Origin: Rhizophagus clarus
Taxonomy: Eukaryota > Glomeromycota > Glomeromycetes > Glomerales > Glomeraceae
Assembly: GCA_015698045.1 (NCBI GenBank)
Contig: BLAL01000203.1
Span: forward strand, 248,001 to 312,000
Reading direction: 5' to 3'
DNA length: 64,000 nucleotides
Made by a program: the position numbers and the translations under genes. Under the pieces are notes generated by a model. The model saw only the letters and a list, made by a program, of their open reading frames with translations. It ran no database searches and was not told the DNA's origin. The stretch's first letter is position 1; every line of letters begins with the position of its first letter. Below are positions 25,015 to 36,256 of this stretch, in pieces.

Positions 25015-27371
25015 TATTTTTACTATTTATACCACTTATATCTTTTCATTATGTCTGCCAAAAGCCTTTGATCATTGTGATTGTTAACAGCAAACGTACT
25101 CAAAGTATTCCCGATCACAGATTCAAGAGTTTCACTCCATTCCGGTTTCAGCAATTTAATATACAATCCAAAGGGTCCCACGGGTTTTCTATGCCATCTA
25201 AGCTCTCTATTGATAGCGCTGAGAACTTCAGGTATTGAAGGACCGAAAATCTTGAGATGATTACTCTTCTGATCACTTAACTGCTGTAAAAGATCTTCAA
25301 AACGCATAATTTCTTCCTGGCATCTTTGAAGTTGTCTCTCCCAAGATGATCTTTGATTTTGAATGTGCTCAATTTTTTCTTCAAGCTCAGTTAATTGTGA
25401 TTTACATTGCTTCTGTCCCTCTATTAATGTATCATGTTGTTGTTCGGATACCTTAATAGCGTTTGTTATTTCGTTGCGCTTTTGACGATTATCATCCTTA
25501 AGTTTTGATGTTTCCTCGATTATTTTTTGTTGGTGTCTTTCAACATCCTGTTTTAAGCTTTTAATAGAATTATTGATTTCTCTTTCCTCGTTCTATAAAC
25601 GTTGCATATATATGTTTTTACGTTAATATAATCGTTAAATTTTTAATTCTATTTAGAATAAGTACCTTTAGTTCATTAAGTTGTTTCGTTTTATCCCGAA
25701 TATGAGCACTTAATTCTTTTTTCCTTTCTTTCAATGGATTGATAGATATATTTGTCAAACTATGATACTTTTGTTCCAAATCTAGGACAATTGTATTAAT
25801 TTCTTCGAAATCAGCCTACATTAATTATGAAACAAAATTAAAGATAAGCAAATTTACAATAAACATCAAAAAATATACTTACCTCTTCCTTTTCGAGTTT
25901 TTCCTGTAAATTTGGTAAGCGTTTCATGGCCCGCTGTAGATTCCTTTCGGCGTCATTAACAACCTGTTCTTGTTCTTCAACTTGAGCCCAAGCCATTTGA
26001 TCCTTCAATGAAGTGAGAGACTTTTCAAGTTCACGAGCTTTTTGCATGTCCTTAAATCTTGCTTCTGCTTCTTTAGCCTTTTTGAGGAGATCCGGTAAAA
26101 TTTCACGCTTATATTTGACTATATTTGTTGTAGTAACTAATTGTTCACGAATAAATTCGTAATCTTGACTCAATTGAGCTAAATGTGTTCCTTTCATGAA
26201 GAACTTTATCGAAAAATATTTTGAATATTAATAAATTTGTAACTTTTGCGATTAGGTATTTCATAAATAGAAATATACCTTATATTTATCTTCGGGACTT
26301 GACGAGTGTAAAAATTGACGTGCAGTATCTTGAGATAACACATTCAAAGGGTTATCCACCTGTATCGCCATATGATCCAAGATTGAATTCAAGTCTTCTC
26401 GTTTTGTAGAAACTGTCTTTCCATCTTGAGTTTTTAACTTGTATCCATTACTTCCATCACGAGAAATTCGACGTTCAATAATGATTGAATCGCCATATAT
26501 TTCACGGTGATAAGCGTCTTCTCCATGATTTCGAAGCTTCAAAGTAATTTGTGCAACACTATAAAATATACATGTAATGAGTTTTGTTCATAAAAGAGAA
26601 AAAAAGAATAATAACATATTAATTACTTGGCTCCTTCACGTATAAGCGATTTTAAATTTGAAGCACGATTTGTAACATTAGCTTTTCCCCCAAGGCAGAC
26701 TGTGATTCCTGTTAAAATCGCACTTTTTCCACCTAATAATAAATTTAATAAATTAAGTCGTGAAAAGAAAAAAAAAATTAATATCATACATACTTCCATT
26801 ATGTCCTATAATAAAATTGATTTTAGGACCAAAAGACACTTTAAGAAATTTATGACACATAAAGTGAACTAATTCAATCGATTCAATAACGGCAGCTTCT
26901 GCTGTAAACTAAATAATTAAATTGATAAAGATCGGTTTATCGATATAGTTCACTTTGTATTTAATAAAAACAATTCCTTACTCCAATATTCCTTTTTCTG
27001 ACAAGTAATGCTCTCTCCAATTCCTCAGCAAATTCCTCATCGTTTTCATAAATATCTTCTTCAACTATCATATTGTTAGGAAACGCGTTTATTTCTTCTG
27101 TTGCTGAGCGACGAGCGCGTTTTGAATTAATAAAACTTGATTTTGACTTAAACCTCGACCTAGTTTGACACTTTTTATATTATCATATATCAAATTTAGT
27201 ATAATAAAGTTGAATAATAATTTTTGCTTGACTCGAGATTCAAGCGTCTTTCCACTTTCTATTGAACAGTATTTATGAATAAATATTACTTACTCGATCG
27301 TCAGTGGCTAACTCAACTTCCTCGACTTCATTTTCAATGATTTCCTGATACTGTCTTTTTGAAGACGACAT
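22377..27371 (-). CDS. smc6: SMC6, SMC5/6 complex ATPase
   Basis: Start ATG 27371-27369; stop 22379-22377. Roughly 20 short introns interrupt the gene. The N-terminal exons give an acidic leader (MSSSKRQYQEIIENEVEEVE), then INFIIGHNGS split by an intron before GKSAILTGI, which is the Walker A motif GHNGSGKS. It continues with CLGGKANVTNRAS, typical of Smc6. Long coiled-coil exons lie at about 25300-26200. The hinge lies at about 24580-25290 and includes RKPVGPFGLYIKLLKPEW and SPIIVGEDDRFDY. A second coil follows at 23160-24400. The C-terminal exons hold the ABC signature SLSGGEKSFSTLCLLLALWD and the Walker B stretch CLDEFDVFMDAVNRRISMK, ending in GQGILDVDS. Smc6 pairs with Smc5 in a ring ATPase for recombinational repair and chromosome segregation. 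An ACGCGT box lies 83 bp upstream. One intron uses an unusual GTTCGT donor (near 22933). All canonical ATPase motifs are intact. Confidence 0.95.
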
Positions 27372-27453
27372 TGTATTATTTTTCAGAGTAAAAAACTAAA
27401 ACTCCTTTCGTTCAAATTTTATAAGTAGAAGTCCGACGATTGATGTAACACGA

Positions 27454-27459
27454 ACGCGT
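27454..27459. promoter_or_regulatory. Candidate MCB (ACGCGT) box upstream of SMC6
   Basis: ACGCGT, the MluI cell-cycle box bound by MBF-type factors in yeasts, lies 83 bp upstream of the SMC6 start in a locally GC-richer patch. SMC genes are often S-phase genes, so the site is plausible. Its function here is inference from motif and position only. Confidence 0.35.
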
Positions 27460-28210
27460 GATTTATTTTCACTACTCACGTCGTTGGGGACATCCCTATT
27501 TTATCACAATTTCGGCGATCATTTGTCGATTATTTGGTAGTCAGTTATCACAACGCTATAATTCATTAATTGCTTTAATTGAAAAATTCTACACAATAAC
27601 ATATACTTAAATTTTACAAACGGATTAGTATTAGTTTGAATTTACTGTATATCAAATTTTAACAAAATAGCGTTATTATTAGATGACTTTTATGAAAATT
27701 AGTTTTTAAATTCTAAAACTTGAAATTAATTACCGTAATACAGTATATATAATTAAAAAATTAAAAGTATTTTAATGATTTTGTAATAATTAATGATCAG
27801 AATTTAATGCTTTATAGTTTGTTGAATTTGTCCTATTAAGATAAATATTTTAATAGTAGTTTTGTAAATATTCATATAAAATTGATTAAAAGATAGTATT
27901 TAAAATTTCTATTTATTATATAAATTTTAACAATATAATTGTAAATATAATTTTGGCCATATTTTTTAGTTTACTTAAAATCATGTTGGTTTACTTTAAC
28001 TATTAATTTCAAAACAGTTAGACTATAACCTGTAAAAGTTTCAAGTTTAAGTCTAATTTTTATGGCTTTAACTGAAACTTTAAATTCAATTAACAAATAA
28101 TTAATATACAGACCTTATCGAAAGTAATGGTAGTCAGTTTTTTTAATATAACACATAAATTTTATAATGAAATTGTAAATTTTTTTATTTTCAAAAAGAG
28201 AAGTTAAAAA
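27460..28210. other. AT-rich intergenic DNA
   Basis: From the SMC6 promoter to the pogo-like element the sequence is A/T-rich with no open frame or repeat that I can support. Confidence 0.45.
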
Positions 28211-28462
28211 TACCATATTTTTCTAAAATTAAACCCCACCTAAAATTAAGCCCCCCCTACTTTGAACAATCTCATGCATAAACTGGAAATAAGCATTCCC
28301 AAAAATAAGCACCAATGAAAATTAATATTTATTATATTTATTACTGATTACAAATTACAATTATAATACTAAATACAAATAAAAGAAAATTCCTATTTAA
28401 TTACTTTCATTACCATCTAAATCAAAAATTTCCATTTTATCATTTTCATTTTCATTTTCATT

Positions 28463-31460
28463 TTAAATTTCATTAATGATTTTATCAATTTCTTCATAAA
28501 TAGTATTATCTTCTGTTTTATCTAAAGCATTTGATATACCATATTTTTTAAAAGAACGAATAATAATCTCATTAGAAATGCTTTCCCATGAGTGCTTAAT
28601 CCAATTGTATACTTCACTTATTTTTGCATGTTTAAGATTTCCTGCAGCAGTATATCTAGCACCACCATTGGTCATTCATGAATGCCATTTTCTGCAAAGA
28701 TGATCTTTAAAAGTTTGTTAATGGTAATATCAAGTAGTTGATAGATGCTTATCAAATTACCTAAAATTACTGCTAAATTAACATGATTATCATTAAATTT
28801 TTGCTTAACTGATTCTTCCAAATGTTTCCTAAATGAATCAAAAACCATCATAGCCAGAAATCTAGATTGATTGTTTGACCTCTTTATACAATTAAAATAA
28901 TCAATATAATGTTTCATCAGGTCAGCACTCATTCAGCCATTTTCCTGAAACCACACAATTACACTAGAAGGAGCTTTTTCTTTGCTTTTCCTTAAAAATA
29001 CAGATTGGTAGTAACTTTGTTTCATCTGTAATAAAGAAAATTAAAAATAATTTTTTATTTTGAAAAGTAAAAAACCATTAAATTATAAAACTTTTTACCT
29101 GCTACACATATTAAAACAATAGTGAACTGATTTTTTTCATTATCAATTTTACGAATATGAACTGTTTTTCACCTTTTAGATTGATAGTAATATTTTCAGC
29201 CATATCAAACTAAACTGGTATTTCATTTATATTGAAAATATTACAAGGTTTAATAGAATTTTTTACTTTAAATTAAATGACAAATCTATGAAAATTTTTC
29301 ACTAATTCTATTGTTTGTTCAGAAAGCTTTTGAGAAATTCTTATATGTCGTTGCAAAGCTAAATTGTGTTTTTTCATAAATGCAGTTAACCAGCAAAATG
29401 TTGCCATAAAGTTTTTTGCTAAATCTCTATATAGAGCTATTATACTTTCCTCTTTTAAAATTTTAATCATTTGAAGTTATACAGTTACAAAAGTTATGGC
29501 TAATACCTTATTTCTTTGTTCTATAACCCAATTGTACAGCTTCTTTTCAACTTCAGAATAGAAAGCTTTTCAATTAGAACGTATCTATTTACTTGTATTT
29601 TTTATTTCATTTGTCCAATTTTTACTTTCTTTAATCCAACATCTAACCATAGTACTGTCAAGCTTAAAATATCTTGCTGCTTGATTTCTTTCATGTTGAA
29701 GAGCATAAGTAGGACTCTGATCAGTTTAGTTCAGTTTAGTTTTTGCAAAAACTGATACTGAATCGAATTGATCAGTATCAGTATTGATGATTACTGAAAC
29801 TGACTGATATCAGTATTGATGATTATCAAAACTGATCGATAATTACCAAAAATTGAACTGATTTACTGATATTAAAAATCATTTTTAGTAAAAAAAAATA
29901 TCGCGAAACTATTTTGGTATTTTTTTTACCAAATCAAATCATCTATAAAAACGTTTTACAATGTTTTTATTTAAAGTGTCAAAAATAAAGTTGCGAATCA
30001 TTTTTTTTTATTAAATTAACTAATAAAAAACGTTTCGCAACATTTTTAATTAAAATGACAAAAAAATGTTTCGCTACATTTTTTTTATTAAATCAACTAA
30101 TAAAAAACGTTTCGTTATATTTTTAATTATAGAGACAAAAAAAATGTAGCGAAACAGTTTTTTATTAAATTAATTGATAAAAAACGTTTCACAATATTTT
30201 TTAACTAAAGCAACAAAAAAAAATGTAGCAAAACATTTTTTTATTAAACTAACTATTAAAAAATGTTTCAAAATGTTTTTTTTATTAAAATTAGCTCATA
30301 AAAATGTTTCACAATGTTTTTATTATAGAGACAAAAAAAACGTTGCAAAATATTTTTTTATTAAATTAACTGATAAAAAATGATTCGCAACATTTTTTAA
30401 CTAAAGCAACAAAAAAAAAGTTGCAAAACGTTTTTTTATTAAACTAACTGTTAAAAAACGTTTCGCAACATTTTTTAATTAAAGCAACAAAAAAAAATGT
30501 TGCAAAATGTTTTTTTTTATTAAAATTAACTCATAAAAACATTTTGCAATGTTTTTATTATAGAGACAAAAAAAAATGTAGTGAAACATTTTTTTTTATT
30601 AAATTAACTAATAAAAAACGTTTTGCAACATTTTTTAACTAAAGCAACAAAAAAAACATAGCGAAACATTTTTTTATTAAACTAACTGTTAAAAAACGTT
30701 TTGCAACATTTTTTAATTAAAGTAACAAAAAAAAATGTTGTGAAATGTTTTTTTTATTAAAATTAACTCATAAAAACGTTTTGCAACATTTTTATTATAG
30801 AGACAAAAAAACGTAGTGAAACGTTTTTTTATTAAATTAACTGATAAAAAAAATTTTGCAACATTTTTTAATTAAAGCAACAAAAAAAACGTTTCGCAAC
30901 AGTTTTATTAAAGTGACAAAAAAAATGTTATGAAATGTTTTTTTTATTAAAATTAACTAACAAAACTTTTCACAACAGTTTTGTAATTATGTTGACAAAA
31001 AACCGTTACGAACAATTTTTTTTATCCAATTAACATTTCGCAACATTATTTATTAAAATGACAAGAAAAAAGTTGCGAATAGTTATTTTTTTATTAGATT
31101 AATGAATAAAAATGTTTCGACAAAACACTGCTGCGAAATGGTTTGTTTTATCAAAATAACTAATAAAAAATGTTTTACAACATTTTTTATTATATTATTT
31201 AGTTAAATTGATTCAGTAATTCAGTTCAGTAAATTGCAAAACTGGTACCAAAACTGCAGTTACTGAAACCGATTGGTAAATTTACCAAAAGTTTCAGTTC
31301 AGTAAACCGTAAAAACTGAAACTGCTCTAATACTAAAACTGATCGATATGGTTCAGTAATTACCGAAACTGATCAGAGCCCTAAGCATAAGTAATAATAA
31401 TTTTTTTTGTTCGATAGAATAAGAAATACGTTGACATTTAACAGCTTTTGGCATAGTGTG
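28463..31460 (-). pseudogene. Pogo-like transposase (CENP-B HTH + DDE_1), broken
   Basis: The minus-strand pieces, in order, are: MPKAVKCQRISYSIEQKKLL (from about 31459), then the hAT insertion, then YALQHERNQAARYFKLDSTM near 29700 (an HTH region). Next comes FCWLTAFMKKHNLALQRHIR in 29273-29470, like the CENP-B DNA-binding half. After that are AENITINLKGEKQF and VIVWFQENG, then the late DDE part MMVFDSFRKHLEESVKQKF in 28672-28932, and a C-terminal ARYTAAGNLKHAKISEVYNW piece in 28463-28675. Numerous stops and frameshifts are present besides the 1.67-kb insertion. The order and motifs match jerky/pogo-type transposases. It is inactive. Confidence 0.78.
29710..31383. mobile_element. hAT-type non-autonomous element filled with palindromic satellite, copy 1
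   Basis: The target duplication AGCATAAG is exact on both sides (29702-29709, 31384-31391). The ends are TAGGACTCTGATCAGTTT and, on the complement of the right, TAGGGCTCTGATCAGTTT. 8-bp duplications with TAGGG-type ends identify the hAT superfamily. The interior is about 1.4 kb of degenerate tandem repeats. These alternate AAAACGTTTCGCAACATTTT and its complement-like form AAAAATGTTGCGAAACGTTT with TTATTAAATTAACTGATAAA spacers. There is no transposase. It interrupts the pogo-like transposase between adjacent codons. Confidence 0.88.
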
Positions 31461-32410
31461 AAAATATGTGAAACAGTTTAAAACAAGTTTTTTAGAAATT
31501 ATAAAAGTTACACAAATTTTATAAAAATCACAAAATGTTATGAATAAAGTATTATATGATTTCTTTAATTAAAGTTATGCAAAATATACATCAATTTTCG
31601 TATCAAATAATTTTGTGAGATATCGACATTTTAATAAATTTACAAATTTTTTAACAAATTTTAAAGACTTTTTTAAAAGTGTCAAAATTAAGCACCCCCT
31701 AAACTTTTCGCTTAAAATCCTTACAAAAAAGAAGGGTTTAATTTTGAAAAAATACAGTATATATATTTTATTATTTGCAACACCAATTGAGTTTTGCTCT
31801 ATTTCAAAATGATTCTTTACTAATGATATTTTGTAAATCCACCTAACTTTTGAAGTAGACAATCATCTTATATATACCATCTGAATTCTTAACTTTTTTA
31901 AAAGCTTTAATGTGTAAGGGGTTAATAAAATTTGTTATGTATTCTTTAACTGCTAGAGCTTCAGCTGTTAAAGAATCTGAAAGACCTTAAACAACAACCT
32001 GAAACTTTTCTTTTTTTTTACATTCTTTAAGAGATCAGAAAGCAGAAAATTATTAGACTACCACTGGTTTAAGAGAAGCTATTTAAAGGTGATCTCATTT
32101 CTAAGTACTGAATTTATATATAATCTTTAACTTACACTGAATGGTTTTATACTTCTTTTGTTTCTTAATCATAATAAAGATTACATTACTCTAAGTTTTA
32201 AATAATTTAAAATTATTATATTCTTCCACTTGGTAGGGATATTATAGATAAAGATATTATGAATGTATTAATCTAAATTTAGGTTAGAGTAATAGCCAGT
32301 TAAAATTTGTGCTGTATTATCGCCTAGATCCTTTAACACTTCTCTTTCTTTGTCTTTGGTGTAAAAAGCTAGATCATAGATTTTAAAAAGGAACTGGAGG
32401 CAGATTGAAG

Positions 32411-32594
32411 TATAGATGCCACCCAAATCCAAAATAATTTGGAATTATAGCAGCCCAAATATACAAATTCAAATTAATTTACAAATTATATATATAAATT
32501 TTGCAATTTGTACATTTAGGATTTGGGAATTATGGCTGTCAAAATATACAAATTAATTTGGGATTTACTTAAAATAATTTGGATAGCATCTATA
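32411..32594. mobile_element. Small MITE with TATAGATGC ends
   Basis: The left end is TATAGATGCCACCCAAAT. The complement of the right end is TATAGATGCTATCCAAAT. The interior repeats CCAAATTATTTT/AAAATAATTTGG and TACAAATTAATTTG motifs. At about 184 bp with no ORF it is a short non-autonomous element. A TA target is possible. Confidence 0.6.
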
Positions 32595-33009
32595 GACTGA
32601 AGTATAACTAAGGTTACTTGCTAAAATTAGAGAGTTTTGGCATGCTGAAACTACCAAAACTACTGAAATTAGATTTTGACAAATAATCAAAAATGGCAAA
32701 ATGCCAAAACTGCTAAAACTGCTAAAACTGTTTCAGTATTTTAGTGTAGTATATTATATGATATATATATAGTTTTGCCATTCCTTATAATCTGCAGTTT
32801 GCAGATTTTTGACATCAATTAAATAAACTGATTTACTAATTATTTGATTGATAATCTTTTTTTTTAAAAAATAATTATTTTTTTTAAAAAAAAAAATTTT
32901 TTTTCTACTTTTAAATAAGAAAAAGGTAAAAAAAAAAAAGGTCAGAAGCTGGAACTCAGAAACTGATTTATAAAATTCATTTTTTTAAAAGTAAAAAAAA
33001 TTATTTTTC

Positions 33010-34860
33010 TTTCTTTTTTTGTAATGTGCTGAGCAAATACTATGAATTTGACTTTAAAATTGAAGTAAATGGAAAGGAAGGTTAACTTCATTATTAATAG
33101 AAATATTTTTAACATTTCTTCTTTTATTTTTTACAGGTTGTCAGACGAATACCATGAACTGGACTCTGGAATTGAGGTAAATAAAGAAAAGAAGGTCAAC
33201 TTCATTGTTAATAGAAATATTTCTAATGTTTCTTCTTTTATTTTTTATAGGTTGCCAGACGAATAGGGCTCCGATCAGTTTCAGTAATTACCGAACCATA
33301 CCGACCAGTTTCAGTATCGGAGCGGTTTCAGTTTTATGATTTATCGAACTGAAACTCTCAGTTTCAGTATCAGTTTTGCGATTTACTGAACCAATTTACC
33401 GATAATAAAAACATTTTTTTTTATAAAAAAACCGTCTTTTTATTAAATAATGTAGTTAAAAAAAAAATGTTGTGAAACGTTTTTTACATAAACGTTTGAT
33501 ATAAAAAATAACATTTCACAACGTTATTTTTGCGGAACTTGTAAAAAATATTGAGAAATATTTTTTACATAAACGATTTGATAAAAAATAATGATTCGCA
33601 ACGTTATTTTTGCGAATATTGTAAAAAATATTGTGAAACATTTTTTACATAAACGATTTGATAAAAAAAATAATATTTTGCAATGTTATTTTTGCAGAAC
33701 TTGTAAAAAACGTTGCGAAACGTTTTTCACATAAACAATTTAATATGAAAAATAACATTTCGCAACATTATTTTTGCGAACATTGTAAAAAACGTTGCGA
33801 AATATTTTTACATAAACATTTGATATAAAAAAAATAATATTTTGCAACGTTATTTTTGCGAAACTTGTAAAAAATGTTGCAAAACATTTTTTATATCAGA
33901 AATTTAATATAAAAAACAACATTTCGCAACGTTATTTTCCTTTTTATTTAAAAATGTTGTGAAACGTTTTTATAAAATGATTTAATATAAAAAAAATGTC
34001 TCGCAACGTTTTTTTTGTTACTTTAATAAAAAACGTTGCGAAATGTTTTTTTATGGATGATTTGATAAGAAAAAATCGTTTCGCAACTTTTTTTTGCTAA
34101 ACATTGCGAAACGTTTTTTTACTAAAAACGTTCAGTAAATCAGTTCAGTTTTTGGTAATTACCAATCAGTTTCAGTAATCATTAATACCAATACTGATTA
34201 ATTCAGTTTAGTATCAGTTTTTGTAAAAACCAAACTGAACTGAACTGATCAGAGCCTTACAGATGAATATCATGAGCTAGATTCTGGAATTGAGGTAAAT
34301 AAAGAGGGGGAGGTTAACTTCATTATTAATAGAAATATTTCTAACATTTCTTTTTTTTATTGTAGGTTGTCAGACGAATACTACAAACTGGACTCTGAAA
34401 TTGAGGTAAATTGAGAGGGTGAGATTGACTTCATTGTTAATAGAAATGTTTCTAACATTTCTTTTTTTATTTTTATAGGTTGCCAGACAAATACCACAAA
34501 CCAGACTCTAGAATTGAGGTAAATGGAGAGGAAGAGATCTACTTCATTATTAATAGAAATGTTTCTAATGTTTCTTTTCTTTTTTTATAGGTTGCTGGAC
34601 TTTTGATAATAAAACAAATCTGTACTTACATGATAAAGGTAGTGTGGGAAACTGAAATTTATGTGCTTATAATAAGAAACATTTTAACATTTCTTTCTTT
34701 TTTTTGTAGGATGCTGAACTTTTTTTTGGTGATAGAACGAGTCTGAACTTATGCTTAGATAATGTAAGAAGGGACTAGGTTAAGAATTCTCTTAGTAATA
34801 TTAAAGAAACGTACTAATATTTCTTATTTACTTTATTTTAAATTGCTAGACTTTTAGTTA
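33010..34860 (+). repeat. Exon-like tandem array, ~110-bp units, split by a hAT element
   Basis: Units near 33010, 33139, 33251/34260 (split by insertion), 34365, 34480, 34591 and 34710 share a core like TTGTCAGACGAATACCATGA, then ACTGGACTCTGGAATTGAG. The core is preceded by TTTTATTTTTTACAG or TTTTTATAG and followed by GTAAAT. The core is clearly homologous to the minus-strand array at 18400-19960 (TTGCTAGATGAAAAGCATGA, CCAGACTTTTGGAATTAAG). Read in one frame it gives LSDEYHELDSGIE (39 nt). The later units (34592, 34710) diverge after the first bases. Confidence 0.75.
33264..34259. mobile_element. hAT-type satellite-filled element, copy 2
   Basis: The flanking 8-mers are CAGACGAA (33256-33263) and CAGATGAA (34260-34267), one mismatch apart. 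The ends are TAGGGCTCCGATCAGTTT and, on the complement of the right, TAAGGCTCTGATCAGTTC. The interior carries the same satellite as copy 1 (ACGTTGCGAAACGTTTTT, AACATTTCGCAACGTTATTT), here with a period near 125 bp. It lies inside one exon-like unit, and removing it restores that unit. Confidence 0.87.
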
Positions 34861-35659
34861 ATAAAATTTTTTTATTACAATAAAGTAAAAATATTAAATA
34901 AAACAATAAAATTTTTTTGTTACAATAAAATAAAAATATTAAATAAAATAATAAAATAAAAAATTGCAATAAAATTTTCAATTATTTATAAGTTTATTGA
35001 AATTAAAAAAAATGCTATTTAGTAATAAAAAGATCAAAACTTTGCCAAAACTTATAAAAAATATTGGTATCAGTTATGCTGAAACTATATCAAAATGCCA
35101 AAACAGTTTTAGCAGTTTTAGCAGTTTTGATAGTTTCAGTGTTTTAGCATTTCAGCGTTTCAGCACTATATAGAGAGTTTCAGCTTTCAGCATCAGGTTA
35201 AATGAGTTTCAGTAGGTAACCTTAGATATAACTTGTGGTTAAAGTATTATGACAGGTATAGGTTCTGACATGGGTATGTCAGGACTTACTTGTTCTACAA
35301 CCTTAACCTTTTGTTTATCTTACTTCCATAATATTTCATTTTCATTCTGATTGGTATTTGGTACTTGTTAATGCAGCATTGGATTATAATTGATGCTTTT
35401 TATTTACAGATATTTTATATCTATAAATTCATCTGATAGCTGGTAAGGATCATATGTATCATCCAGTATATTCTTGAGTAATTTATTATCCTTATACAAA
35501 GCTGCGACAGTTAAAAAAGTGTTTTCGTATATAAGGAAAGTGGTCCTGTAAAGAATATAGAGGAAGTTTTTGCTATATTTCTGTTTGTCTGCTATCTTAT
35601 TAAGTCATACTTTCATTATGTCTGGTACAAAATATCCTAGGTAGCTCTGGTTATACATA

Positions 35660-36066
35660 AAACTGAAATTGGTTAAATTTGACTTCCAAAATGGTTGAAA
35701 TAGTTAAAATGATTTTGACCTGAGCCCTCCAAAAGTCAAAATAGCCGAAATTACATCATAGACATGTGATTTTATAGTAAATAATAATATTAAAATTCAA
35801 AGTTAACAATCTTTGCATCTAGTGATCTGATTTTTATGATCTTTATACGGTTGGATTCAGCTTATCGAGAGGATTCCAATGATATGTATTGCATATCTGT
35901 AGTATCAATATTGATAGAATTATTTACGTTTAAAATTTGGTATTAAATTATAATTATAAAAATCACATAACTATGACATAATTTTGACTATTTTGACTTT
36001 AATTTCAACTTTTGACCTTCCCAAGTCAAAATATTTTGACTTTTGAGTTTTAATTTTGACTTCATG
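35660..36066. mobile_element. MITE-like element rich in TTGACTT/AAGTCAA
   Basis: The left part contains AAAAGTCAAAATAGCCGAAA, then TTACATCATAGACATGTGAT. The complement of the right part contains TAAAGTCAAAATAGTCAAAA, then TTATGTCATAGTTATGTGAT. These are long imperfect inverted arms around an unrelated centre. The exact outer ends are uncertain. No ORF. Confidence 0.5.
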
Positions 36067-36256
36067 TATAGTTCTGGTACTCTTTCTTGTTCATGTCTTT
36101 GGCAAATAGTGAAGAGTATTATAATGCTCATCTAAAGTTCTTATCATCTGGTATTATTTTAAAAGTAGGAAAAAAGTTATTCATTATTGTAGCTCATTGA
36201 ACTTGGTTGCAAATGGTTTTAAAGTCTTCAGACTGTATGTTGACTATATATTCAGA

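Larger units (their letters stand above)
28213..31757 (-). mobile_element. Pogo/CENP-B-like transposon with a nested hAT element
   Basis: The left end reads CCATATTTTTCTAAAATTAA, then ACCCC. The complement of the right end reads CTGTATTTTTTCAAAATTAA, then ACCC. TA flanks both ends (28211-28212, 31758-31759). AAGCACC/GGTGCTTA motifs sit near both ends. The interior is a minus-strand transposase pseudogene, split by the 29710-31383 hAT-type insertion. Without the insertion the element is about 1.86 kb, a normal length for this superfamily. Confidence 0.82.
32609..35224 (+). mobile_element. Outer hAT-like element carrying exon-like repeats
   Basis: The left end is TAAGGTTACTTGCTAAAAT. The complement of the right end is TAAGGTTACCTACTGAAAC. 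Flanking 8-mers AGTATAAC (32601-32608) and GATATAAC (35225-35232) match in the last six bases, as expected of an aged hAT target duplication. Subterminal regions are rich in CAAAACTGCTAAAACTG and its complement. The interior holds about eight exon-like tandem units and a nested satellite-filled hAT element (33264-34259). There is no transposase. Confidence 0.62.
31790..36240 (-). pseudogene. Degenerate minus-strand ORF of unknown family, broken by insertions
   Basis: On the minus strand, protein-like stretches occur outside the nested elements: SEDFKTICNQVQ and FPTFKIIPDDKNFR (36.1-36.24 kb); LGYFVPDIMKV and FLIYENTFLTVAALYKDNKL plus DDTYDPYQLSDEFIDIKYL (35.4-35.64 kb); VVEQVSPDIPMSEPIPVI (35.25-35.33 kb). 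After the 32609-35224 insertion come LAFYTKDKEREVLKDLGDNT (32.3-32.4 kb) and GLSDSLTAEALAVKEYITNF (about 31.9-32.0 kb). Codon-like texture and few stops suggest one former ORF, perhaps a transposon-encoded protein. I do not recognise the family. Continuity across the gaps is inference. Confidence 0.4.

Noticed and set aside
33069-33266. 65-codon plus ORF in the exon-like array
   Set aside because: It reads straight through two repeat units and the intron-like spacer; the frame would not survive splicing and stops at the hAT insertion.
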